Positions 8,680-14,428 of a DNA stretch of 14,493 bases are shown here, piece after piece (within the stretch, counting starts at the first letter, position 1; the number at the start of each line of letters is the position of its first letter). The DNA is taken from the NCBI GenBank assembly GCA_002392645.1, contig DGHL01000031.1, forward strand, positions 1 through 14,493, written 5' to 3'. Below the pieces are notes generated by a model that saw only the letters and a list, made by a program, of their open reading frames with translations, searched no databases and was not told the DNA's origin. This DNA is from Prevotellaceae bacterium UBA3849 (GTDB lineage Bacteria > Bacteroidota > Bacteroidia > Bacteroidales > Bacteroidaceae). A program made the position numbers and the translations under genes.

Positions 8680-8687
8680 CAAAGTTA
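8680..8687 (-). promoter_or_regulatory. Promoter -7 box for the TolC-like gene
   Basis: On the minus strand this reads TAACTTTG(CA), a perfect match to the Bacteroidetes -7 consensus TAnnTTTG, 28 nt before the ATG. No TTTG -33 box is seen at the right spacing; that region is a run of TA repeats. The same TAACTTTGCA string occurs at two other promoters in this window, which supports its role. Confidence 0.55.
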
Positions 8688-8937
8688 CATAATTTTTTCT
8701 GAAATATATATAATAAGGTCATTTATTTTGTTTTTTTAAGTGTAATGTGTAATTTTAAACCCTTAGATTTTTCTATTTTTCGGTTTTGTCGCTTCGTATT
8801 TAAATTGCCTTTCCTGCCGTTCTGAATCACGAAACATAGTTTTTGCTATGAAAATCCATTGTAATCCGTTTTTCGTGTAAAATGCTGTGACATAGTCTTT
8901 TACTTGGCAGATTTCTTGTGTTGATAATTACTCTGCA

Positions 8938-9047
8938 TGTAAAATGATAGCTTTTAGTCTGTAAAGTGATAGCTTTTACAGTGTAAAAGCAGCCATATTA
9001 CAGTGTAAAAGCATGCAAATTGAGGCGTAAAAGCTATCAAATTACGG
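8938..9047. repeat. Five tandem 22-bp units with TGTAAA...TTA ends
   Basis: Units begin at exact 22-bp steps: 8938, 8960, 8982, 9004 and 9026. All start TGTAAA or CGTAAA, and most end in TTA plus 3-4 bases. Units 1 and 2 share TGATAGCTTTTA. Units 2-3 and 3-4 share the junction TTACAGTGTAAAAGCA (8976-8991 and 8998-9013). Unit 5 carries GTAAAAGCTATCA (9027-9039), the exact reverse complement of TGATAGCTTTTAC in unit 2 (8967-8979). The period is about two helical turns, so each unit would face the same side of the DNA. It may be a binding-site array or a dispersed repeat. Confidence 0.75.
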
Positions 9048-9199
9048 GTCGTTTTCTGTTGTGTTCGTAGTTATGGGCGTTCCTTACTGAGTTTTTCCTT
9101 TTATTATGCGTTTTAGACTATGGTCTCATTTGTGCGCAAAAAAATGTATAATCTGTTTGATTTTTACGATTTTTCGTTTATGGGAATAGTACGAATTAT

Positions 9200-9237
9200 G
9201 CAAATGGGTGCGCAGATGTATTTGCGCACCCATTTGC
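9200..9237 (-). terminator. 15-bp perfect stem hairpin just after the first small peptide gene
   Basis: Arms GCAAATGGGTGCGCA (9200-9214) and its exact complement (9223-9237) enclose an 8-nt loop. It begins 3 nt after the stop codon of the 59-aa gene. There is no T-tract on either side, so it may be a transcript-end stabiliser or a repeat element rather than an intrinsic terminator. A near copy follows the second peptide gene. Confidence 0.55.
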
Positions 9238-9240
9238 TGT

Positions 9241-9420
9241 TTACTGTTCTTTAAGCCAAGTATCTTCATCATCTTCGTCTTCATCCACAATAAAGTCCAT
9301 TCTTTGCTCCTTTGATAATATTGGATATTGTGACAGGGGGGCTATAAAATGCTCCCTACACAAATCTTCGCATATATTAAGCAAGTATATTTCAGGAACT
9401 ACATATATTTTTTTATTCAT
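9241..9420 (-). CDS. Small peptide, 59 aa, paralogue of the next one
   Basis: Not recognised. The product starts MNKKIYVVPEIYLLNICEDL, has no signal peptide or membrane segment, two cysteines (17 and 21), and a very acidic tail that ends DEDEDDEDTWLKEQ. The gene is short and would be missed by many callers. Support comes from the neighbouring ORF at 9564-9731. The two share the N-terminal pattern M-x-(K/R)-x-x-Y-x-x-P-(E/Q)-I-Y (with a one-residue gap) and the identical C-terminus DEDTWLKEQ, and both are followed within 3-4 nt by similar hairpins. Purine-rich AAAGGAAAG lies about 26-34 nt before the ATG. A short Bacteroidales peptide, perhaps a precursor or regulator, is possible, but nothing here proves a function. 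Confidence 0.55.
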   Translation of the reverse strand: MNKKIYVVPEIYLLNICEDLCREHFIAPLSQYPILSKEQRMDFIVDEDEDDEDTWLKEQ

Positions 9421-9521
9421 AAATGCTCTTAATAAAATATAATTTTCTTTCCTTTATGTATATACACTCCTCTTCGCATTGGCTTGACTATTCATATCAC
9501 ACAAAATGTTTAACGAGTAGT

Positions 9522-9559
9522 GCGAATGGGTGCGCAGATATTTCTGTGCACCCATTTGC
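9522..9559 (-). terminator. Imperfect 15-bp stem hairpin after the second small peptide gene
   Basis: Arms GCGAATGGGTGCGCA (9522-9536) and TGTGCACCCATTTGC (9545-9559) with an 8-nt loop and two non-Watson-Crick positions. It is a diverged copy of the hairpin at 9200-9237, placed 4 nt after the stop of the 55-aa gene. There is no T-tract. It separates the two peptide genes on the minus strand. Confidence 0.5.
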
Positions 9560-9563
9560 TATT

Positions 9564-9731
9564 TTACTGTTCTTTAAGCCAAGTATCTTCATCCTTTTCG
9601 TCTTCTCTGCAGGTATTAATGTAGTCTGTTTTTTTTGCAAGAGGATTCCAAGGAGACATTACTAGCATAATATTGCAATAGAAGGTAGTGTCAATACTGT
9701 ATATTTGTGGGCAGATGTATTCTCTCGTCAT
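9564..9731 (-). CDS. Small peptide, about 55 aa, paralogue of the previous one
   Basis: Not recognised. From the ATG at 9731 the product opens MTREYICPQIYSIDTTFYCN and ends REDEKDEDTWLKEQ. An in-frame ATG at 9752 would add seven residues (MHSKRNH), but the later start aligns better with MNKKIYVVPEIY of the paralogue. It has three cysteines and an acidic tail and lacks a signal peptide. The middle of the two peptides differs strongly, while 31 bp across the stop region (9563-9593) are identical to 9240-9270. A TAACTTTG promoter box lies about 80 bp upstream, so this gene would be transcribed first and the 59-aa gene second. Function unknown. Confidence 0.55.
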   Translation of the reverse strand: MTREYICPQIYSIDTTFYCNIMLVMSPWNPLAKKTDYINTCREDEKDEDTWLKEQ

Positions 9732-9810
9732 ATGATTTCTTTTGGAATGCATGAAAATTTCTTGGTAGGTTGCTCATGGATAGTTTTGTGAAAACGACTG
9801 CTTGTCGGTG

Positions 9811-9818
9811 CAAAGTTA
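9811..9818 (-). promoter_or_regulatory. Probable -7 box for the small peptide genes
   Basis: Reads TAACTTTG(CA) on the minus strand and fits TAnnTTTG. The predicted 5' leader to the ATG at 9731 is about 70-75 nt. No TTTG is present at the -33 position, so this is a half-site match. Confidence 0.45.
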
Positions 9819-9932
9819 CATATTTTAATTGGATTACGTATAAAAAAAGAATTTTTTTTTATTTTTATTGCTGGGATGGATTAATGTGTTTTATATAGAA
9901 TATGGAAAAAATGACAGAATAATAAGAAATAG

Positions 9933-9964
9933 TTTGGCAGGATAAAGGGAAATGTTTATCTTTG
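9933..9964 (+). promoter_or_regulatory. Promoter for the TIGR04076-like gene
   Basis: TTTG (9933-9936), 20 nt, TATCTTTG (9957-9964) fits the Bacteroidetes promoter consensus at both boxes. Transcription should start near 9970, giving a leader of about 30 nt to the ATG at 10000. Confidence 0.75.
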
Positions 9965-9999
9965 CAGCGGAAATAGAAAATATACAATAAGGTGATACA

Positions 10000-10305
10000 A
10001 TGAAAAAAGTACGCATTACTGCAGTCCGACAGACTGAATATCAGGACTTGATGGCGAAATATGAGAATCCTATAGAACATACCTGTGACGTGAGGGTAGG
10101 GCAGCAGTGGATTTCAACAGATGGACAATGTCCTGATGGCATGTGCCTTGCTGCATGGGGCTCCATGCGTGAGTTCGTGGAGTCATTGGCTCGTGGCGAG
10201 GGTAATTTCTATGATGGATGGATGAAAAATCCTATGAGTGCAATGATTAGTTGCAATGATGGGTTCCGACCGTTCAGTTTTTACATAGAGACAATAGGGG
10301 AATAG
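10000..10305 (+). CDS. TIGR04076 family protein (small, cysteine-containing)
   Basis: A 101-aa soluble protein of unknown function. The pattern fits the TIGR04076 family as I remember it: an N-terminal strand MKKVRITAVR, a CPDGMCLAAW block in the middle (family form PEGFCxWAW), a GEGNFYDGWM block (family form GGNFPWM), and the ending ISCNDGFRPFSFYIE (family form CCTDGIRPVIFKLE). Cysteines are at 29, 44, 49 and 85; a metal or thiol role is possible but not shown. It has its own consensus promoter and a leader of about 30 nt, with GGTG about 9 nt before the ATG. It stands alone between the divergent peptide genes and the carboxylase operon, so neighbours do not reveal its role. Confidence 0.8.
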   Translation: MKKVRITAVRQTEYQDLMAKYENPIEHTCDVRVGQQWISTDGQCPDGMCLAAWGSMREFVESLARGEGNFYDGWMKNPMSAMISCNDGFRPFSFYIETIGE

Positions 10306-10356
10306 GTTGAAATTGAGCGTGTTTTCCTTTTTTTCGGCTTAAAAAAATGTTTTTTC

Positions 10357-10387
10357 TTTGTTGTTTCAGAAAAAAGTAGTAACTTTG
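10357..10387 (+). promoter_or_regulatory. Promoter of the riboswitch-carboxylase operon
   Basis: TTTG (10357-10360), 19 nt, TAACTTTG (10380-10387) matches both Bacteroidetes promoter boxes at normal spacing. Transcription should begin near 10392-10396, giving a leader of about 450 nt that holds the tandem element and the cobalamin riboswitch. Confidence 0.75.
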
Positions 10388-10511
10388 CACTCGCAAATTA
10401 GAAACGGGCCCCAGTCTTGCGACTGACAGTCCCTATTTGCTTCGTGCGAAATATTGCACTCGCAAATTAGAAACGGGCCCCAGTCTTGCGACTGACAAGC
10501 CTTATTTGCTT
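10385..10511 (+). repeat. Tandem duplication of a 58-nt potentially structured leader element
   Basis: Copy 1 is 10385-10442 and copy 2 is 10454-10511, 69 bp apart. The first 44 bases are identical and only three of the next 14 differ. Each copy can fold as an outer stem GCAAAT/ATTTGC (copy 1: 10393-10398 with 10435-10440), an inner GGG/CCC pairing, and a tip hairpin CAGTC-TTGC-GACTG (10412-10425). One difference between copies changes the CCC side to CCT, which still pairs with GGG through a G-U pair. The element sits between the promoter and the riboswitch, so it should be transcribed. I do not recognise it as a named RNA family. Confidence 0.7.
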
Positions 10512-10554
10512 AGGAAATCAAGGCGCTGAAAGCGCTGCAAACTTAATAAGCGAA

Positions 10555-10761
10555 GATGGTTCCCTGCGACATACGTGAGCCTGATACAGGTTAGGCGGTG
10601 GCGCGTGGGCTAAGATGGGAACGCAGTGAGAGTCTGCGACATTACCCGATGCTGTAAGTCCCCACGGAAAAGGGGGCGGCCGATATTAAGTCACTGAGGA
10701 GGATTAGTTTCCTTGGGAAGACGGTGCCGCTTACCGGGACGAAGTCAGAATACCTGCCATC
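10555..10761 (+). promoter_or_regulatory. Cobalamin (vitamin B12) riboswitch
   Basis: The 3' end carries the B12 box: GAAGTCAGAATACCTGCC at 10741-10758 (family form AGYCAGGAGACCTGCC). Stem P1 is visible as GATGG (10555-10559) with CCATC (10757-10761). Between them, in the expected order, are the conserved GGGAA, the P4 hairpin ACGCAGTGAGAGTCTGCG (compare TCCAGTGCGAATCTGGA in E. coli btuB), GCTGTAAG, then CACTG...TTGGGAAG, and CCGGGACGAAGTC before the box. The promoter lies about 170 nt upstream and the next gene starts 85 nt downstream. No T-tract terminator follows, so control of translation is more likely than termination. A peripheral-arm subtype (adenosyl- or methyl-cobalamin) was not assigned. 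Confidence 0.9.
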
Positions 10762-10846
10762 GACAGCTATTGTTAAACATAAAATCATTTGTCTGCGGGA
10801 TTACGGACAGCATGGGAAAATGGAAAAGGATAATAAAAGAAGAAAA

Positions 10847-12370
10847 ATGATTAGAAAGATTTTGGTGGCCAACCGTGGTGAGATTGCCATACGTGTTATG
10901 CGCAGTTGCTATGAGATGGGCATCCGTTCCGTTGCGGTCTATAGTACAGCCGACCGTCTGTCTCGACATGTGCTTTTCGCCGATGAGGCAGAGTGTATAG
11001 GTGGTGCCGCAAGCATTGACAGCTATTTGAATATTGACCATATACTGGATGCAGCTCGCAAGCATAAGGTTGACGCTATACATCCGGGATATGGATTCTT
11101 GTCAGAGAATGCAGAGTTTGCCCGTCGTTGTGAGGCAGAGGGCTTCATATTCATCGGTCCGCGTCCGGAGACGATGGAGGAAATGGGCGACAAGATCAGC
11201 GCACGCAAGAAGATGATTGAGGCTGGCGTGCCTGTAGTGCCAGGAACGGAAAGTCCGCTGTCGTCTGCTGAAGAGGCGGTGAAGGTTGCCAAGGAAATAG
11301 GATTCCCAGTGATGCTGAAGGCTTCAATGGGTGGCGGCGGTAAGGGTATGCGTCTCATTACACGCGAGGAAGACGTCGTGGAGATGTATAATGCCGCAAG
11401 AGGCGAGGCTATGTCTGGCTTTGGCGATGATACCGTATATATAGAGAAATTCGTAGAGGAACCGCATCACATAGAGTTCCAGGTGCTCGGCGACAAGATG
11501 GGTAACGTGATCCATCTGTTTGACCGTGAGTGCAGTGTGCAGCGCAGGCACCAGAAGGTGGTGGAGGAGTCTCCTTCTCCGTTCATAGGCGATGAGCTGC
11601 GCAAGGAAATGGGTGCAAAGGCTGTGGCTGCGGCAAAGGCTGTAGGCTATGTTGGAGCAGGTACCATTGAGTTCCTTGTTGACAAATACCACAACTTCTA
11701 CTTCCTTGAGATGAATACCCGCCTTCAGGTGGAGCATCCTATAACCGAGGAGGTGGTAGGCGTTGACCTCGTAAAGGAGCAGATAAGGATAGCTGCCGGT
11801 GAGCCACTGCGCTACAAGCAGGAAGAACTGTCGCAGTACGGACATGCCATAGAGTGCCGTATATGCGCTGAGGATACCGAGCACAACTTCATGCCGTCAC
11901 CAGGCGTGATACAGCAGTTGCAGGAACCCCACGGAATAGGTACGCGTATAGACTCTTATGTATATGAGGGCTATGAGATACCAGTGCACTACGACCCAAT
12001 GATAGGCAAACTCATAGTATGGGCAACGACGAGAGAATATGCCATAGAGCGTATGCGCCGTGTGCTCTATGAGTACAAGATAACTGGTCTGACGACCAAT
12101 ATACGTTACCTGCGCCGCATAATCGATGTGCCAGACTTTAAGAATGGTGACTACAACACTTACTTCATAGAGCGTAATGAGCAGCGTCTGCGCCCACGTT
12201 CTGGATTCAAGAACGACTCTGAGCCAATGGCTATCGTGGCGGCTTACATGGATTATCTCATGAACATGGAGGAGAATGCAGGAGCACCTAACGATACAGA
12301 CCGTAAGGCTAACGGCGCAATCAGTCGCTGGAGGGCATTCGGACTGCAGAAGGGTGTACTGAGAGTGTAG
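10847..12370 (+). CDS. accC: Biotin carboxylase subunit of an acyl-CoA carboxylase (AccC/PccA type)
   Basis: Carboxylates the biotin of the carrier protein with ATP and bicarbonate. The 507-aa product opens MIRKILVANRGEIAIRVMRS, the standard start of the family. The frame is open further up (ATG at 10724 and 10820), but the 10724 start lies inside the riboswitch, so 10847 was chosen. Key sites match E. coli AccC numbering closely: Lys and the glycine loop at about 158-169 (KASMGGGGKGMR), Glu275, Glu288-Asn290-Arg292 in FLEMNTRLQVEH, and Arg338 in ECRICAED. A tail of about 55 aa beyond the 449-aa AccC length is typical of stand-alone subunits of propionyl-CoA or pyruvate carboxylases. The carrier and carboxyltransferase genes follow, completing an ATP-dependent enzyme. 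Acetyl-CoA or pyruvate as the final substrate cannot be excluded from this subunit alone. Confidence 0.95.
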   Translation: MIRKILVANRGEIAIRVMRSCYEMGIRSVAVYSTADRLSRHVLFADEAECIGGAASIDSYLNIDHILDAARKHKVDAIHPGYGFLSENAEFARRCEAEGFIFIGPRPETMEEMGDKISARKKMIEAGVPVVPGTESPLSSAEEAVKVAKEIGFPVMLKASMGGGGKGMRLITREEDVVEMYNAARGEAMSGFGDDTVYIEKFVEEPHHIEFQVLGDKMGNVIHLFDRECSVQRRHQKVVEESPSPFIGDELRKEMGAKAVAAAKAVGYVGAGTIEFLVDKYHNFYFLEMNTRLQVEHPITEEVVGVDLVKEQIRIAAGEPLRYKQEELSQYGHAIECRICAEDTEHNFMPSPGVIQQLQEPHGIGTRIDSYVYEGYEIPVHYDPMIGKLIVWATTREYAIERMRRVLYEYKITGLTTNIRYLRRIIDVPDFKNGDYNTYFIERNEQRLRPRSGFKNDSEPMAIVAAYMDYLMNMEENAGAPNDTDRKANGAISRWRAFGLQKGVLRV

Positions 12371-12379
12371 TAAAAAAAT

Positions 12380-12410
12380 CATAATTTATAATTCATGATT
12401 CAGAATTATG
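12380..12410. repeat. AT-rich inverted repeat overlapping the biotin carrier start codon
   Basis: CATAATT (12380-12386) and AATTATG (12404-12410) are perfect 7-bp arms, and the second includes the ATG. The gap between the two genes is only 37 bp and is made of related ATAATTCATGATT-like words, as in the AT-rich repeat at 7007-7055. As RNA the start codon would be paired, which might lower or couple translation. Confidence 0.4.
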
Positions 12411-12929
12411 GACATACAGGTAGGAAATAAGATGTATGACGTTACCCTTCTGAGTAAGGAAGGCAATAAGGTCAGTATAGATATAGACGGCGAAGTGTTT
12501 GACGTGGATGTGGCAATGCTGCAGAACGGTACGTGCTCACTGCTGTATAACGGCAATTCATATAATGCTGAGTATGTAAAGGCAGAGGGCGGCAAGCACT
12601 ATAGCGTGAACCTCAACTATTCAACTTATCAGGTCGATATGCTTGACTCACAGGCAAAGTACATGAAGATGCGTAAGCATAAGGACAATGCCGTGCAGTC
12701 TGATACAATCACAGCGCCAATGCCATGTAAGATCGTCAAGGTGTACTGTAAGCCGGGCGACAAGATTAAGGAAGGCGAGACTCTGTTTACGATGGAAGCC
12801 ATGAAGATGCAGTCGAACTACAAGGTTAGTGCAGACTGTGAGGTGGCACAGGTGATGATACAGGATGGCGATACCGTAAGCGCAGAACAGGTTTTGGTGA
12901 AGCTGAAGGTAGATGACAAAAAGGAATAG
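12408..12929 (+). CDS. Biotin carboxyl carrier subunit with an N-terminal beta-rich domain
   Basis: A 173-aa carrier that brings carboxybiotin from the carboxylase to the carboxyltransferase. Residues about 100-168 are a biotinyl domain. The biotin site is Lys133 in EAMKM, with the usual GETLFTMEAMKMQ context and the mirrored half VMIQDGDTVSAEQVLVKL. The domain opens APMPCKIVKV, with Cys where APMPG is usual. Residues 1-80 are beta-rich (YDVTLLSKEGNKVSIDIDGE and similar strands). They look like the carboxylase-transferase linking domain that in other propionyl-CoA carboxylases lies at the end of the alpha subunit; that assignment is inference. The gene lies 37 bp after the carboxylase and 42 bp before the transferase, in one operon. 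It is longer than the decarboxylase gamma subunits of about 120-130 aa. Confidence 0.92.
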   Translation: MDIQVGNKMYDVTLLSKEGNKVSIDIDGEVFDVDVAMLQNGTCSLLYNGNSYNAEYVKAEGGKHYSVNLNYSTYQVDMLDSQAKYMKMRKHKDNAVQSDTITAPMPCKIVKVYCKPGDKIKEGETLFTMEAMKMQSNYKVSADCEVAQVMIQDGDTVSAEQVLVKLKVDDKKE

Positions 12930-12971
12930 TGCGAGACGTAATATAGATAACAGAACGTAGAATATAATAAA

Positions 12972-14414
12972 ATGGCAAATAAACTCACTGCAAGAGAAAG
13001 AATAAATACATTGCTTGATCCGAATACATTCGTTGAGATGGACAAGCATGTAGTTCATCGCTGCAACGACTTCGGTATGGACAAGAAGCGTTTTGAGGGC
13101 GATGGCGTAATATCTGGTTATGGTAAGATAGACGGCAGAATAGTGTTCGTCTATGCGTTTGACTTCAGCGTGCTTGGCGGTTCACTCAGTGCTGCCAATG
13201 CCCAAAAGATAGCTAAGGTACAGGACCTCGCACTGAAGAATGGTGCACCTATCATCGGCTTGAACGACTCAGGCGGTGCACGCATACAGGAGGGCGTAGA
13301 GTCACTCACAGGTTTCGCTCATATCTTCCGTCGTAACGTGATGGCAAGTGGTGTCATACCACAGATCAGTGCCATTATGGGCCCTTGCGCAGGTGGTTCT
13401 TGCTACTCACCAGCGCTTACGGACTTCATACTCATGGTGAAGGAGCAGAGCCAGATGTTCGTTACTGGTCCTAACGTGGTGAAGGCCGTGACAAACGAGG
13501 ATGTTGACAAGGAGACACTTGGAGGTGCCATGACACATAACTCTGTCAGTGGTGTGAGCCATTTCATCTGCAACGACGATGAGGAAACCCTCATGACCAT
13601 ACGCGAACTCATAGGCTTCATACCTTCAAACAACATGGAGGATGCTCCTATACTGCCTGTTACCGATGAGGTGAGCCGTGTATGTCACGAACTCGATAAT
13701 GTAGTGCCAGAGGATCCTAACATGCCTTATGACATACATGATATCATCGAACCAATATGCGACCAGCAGTATTTCTTTGAGGTGCAGCCTGAGTTTGCAA
13801 AGAATATCGTCATCGGTTTCGGTCGTCTGGCTGGTAAGACTGTAGGTTTCGTGGCCAATCAGCCAAACTATCTTGCTGGTGCACTCGACATAGATGCCTC
13901 TGACAAGGCGGCTCGCTTTATACGTTTCTGCGACTGTTTCAATATTCCACTCGTTGCAGTGGAGGACGTGCCGGGCTTCCTGCCGGGCGTACAGCAGGAG
14001 CACAACGGCATTATCCGCCACGGTGCGAAGATAGTATATGCTTTCGCTGAGGCTACAGTGCCAAAGATCACTCTGATTACCCGTAAGGCTTACGGCGGTG
14101 CGTACATCGTGATGAACTCTAAGTGCATCGGCGCAGACGTCAACCTCGCATATCCTACAGCGGAGATTGCAGTGATGGGTGCAGAGGGTGCTTGCAACAT
14201 ACTCTATCGCAAGGCTACACCGGAAGAGCGTGCAGAGCGTACTAAGGAGTATCGCGACAAGTTCGCTAATCCATTGCCTGCAGCACAGCTTGGATATATT
14301 GATGAGATTATATCACCATGCGACACACGTATCCGCCTCATACAGGCACTTGAGATGTCGCACAACAAGAACCAGAGTAACCCACCAAAGAAGCATGGCA
14401 ACATGCCGGTGTAA
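12972..14414 (+). CDS. mmdA: Acyl-CoA carboxyltransferase subunit (propionyl-CoA carboxylase beta / methylmalonyl-CoA decarboxylase alpha type)
   Basis: Moves the carboxyl group between biotin and propionyl-CoA (or a similar acyl-CoA). The 480-aa protein has two crotonase-like halves. The first oxyanion loop is MGPCAGGSCYSPAL (136-149) and the second KAYGGAYIVM (372-381). EDVPGFLPGVQQEHNGIIRHG and GADVNLAYPTAEIAVMGAEG are family hallmarks. Ile379 lies where Streptomyces PccB has Asp422 and AccB has Ile420, a residue known to affect acyl chain choice, so propionyl specificity is not certain. The product begins MANKLTARERI and lacks the usual 30 or so residues (RRxxAxxGGG...QHxKGKxTARERI). The frame upstream is closed by a stop at 12948-12950 with no other ATG. 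With a biotin carboxylase gene beside it and no membrane decarboxylase subunit in the window, an ATP-dependent carboxylase is the simplest reading. Confidence 0.93.
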   Translation: MANKLTARERINTLLDPNTFVEMDKHVVHRCNDFGMDKKRFEGDGVISGYGKIDGRIVFVYAFDFSVLGGSLSAANAQKIAKVQDLALKNGAPIIGLNDSGGARIQEGVESLTGFAHIFRRNVMASGVIPQISAIMGPCAGGSCYSPALTDFILMVKEQSQMFVTGPNVVKAVTNEDVDKETLGGAMTHNSVSGVSHFICNDDEETLMTIRELIGFIPSNNMEDAPILPVTDEVSRVCHELDNVVPEDPNMPYDIHDIIEPICDQQYFFEVQPEFAKNIVIGFGRLAGKTVGFVANQPNYLAGALDIDASDKAARFIRFCDCFNIPLVAVEDVPGFLPGVQQEHNGIIRHGAKIVYAFAEATVPKITLITRKAYGGAYIVMNSKCIGADVNLAYPTAEIAVMGAEGACNILYRKATPEERAERTKEYRDKFANPLPAAQLGYIDEIISPCDTRIRLIQALEMSHNKNQSNPPKKHGNMPV

Positions 14415-14428
14415 TTAAGGTGGCAAGA

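Larger units (their letters stand above)
8653..9240. other. Long non-coding stretch between the TolC-like gene and the small peptide genes
   Basis: No credible gene was found in these 588 bp on either strand. It holds the tolC-like promoter box, a CATAG/CTATG inverted repeat (8835-8850), a degenerate copy of the 22-bp unit (8876-8897, TGTAAAATG...TAGTC), the main 22-bp array (8938-9047), and the hairpin after the first small peptide gene (9200-9237). The rest is AT-rich with frequent stops. Confidence 0.6.

Noticed and set aside
8938..9047. CRISPR array from the 22-bp units
   Set aside because: The units are directly adjacent without spacers and vary in the middle.
9500..9560. Integron attC-like site (GTTAAAC near the hairpin after the second peptide gene)
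   Set aside because: Only one core-like heptamer is present, the other cassette lacks it, and there is no integrase or R'/R'' pair in the right order.
9865..10080. A 71-codon minus-strand open frame
   Set aside because: It overlaps the start and promoter of the TIGR04076-like gene, is built from AT-rich non-coding sequence, and resembles no family.
10385..10511. CRISPR array from the repeated 44-58 nt units
   Set aside because: Only two copies, with the intervening 11 nt too short for a spacer, no cas genes, and the units lie in a promoter-leader context.
10724..10846. A longer start of the biotin carboxylase at 10724 (or 10820)
   Set aside because: The extra N-terminus from 10724 would be translated from the riboswitch B12 box, and the family starts at MIRKILVANRGE, which fits 10847. 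The start at 10820 remains a weak alternative.
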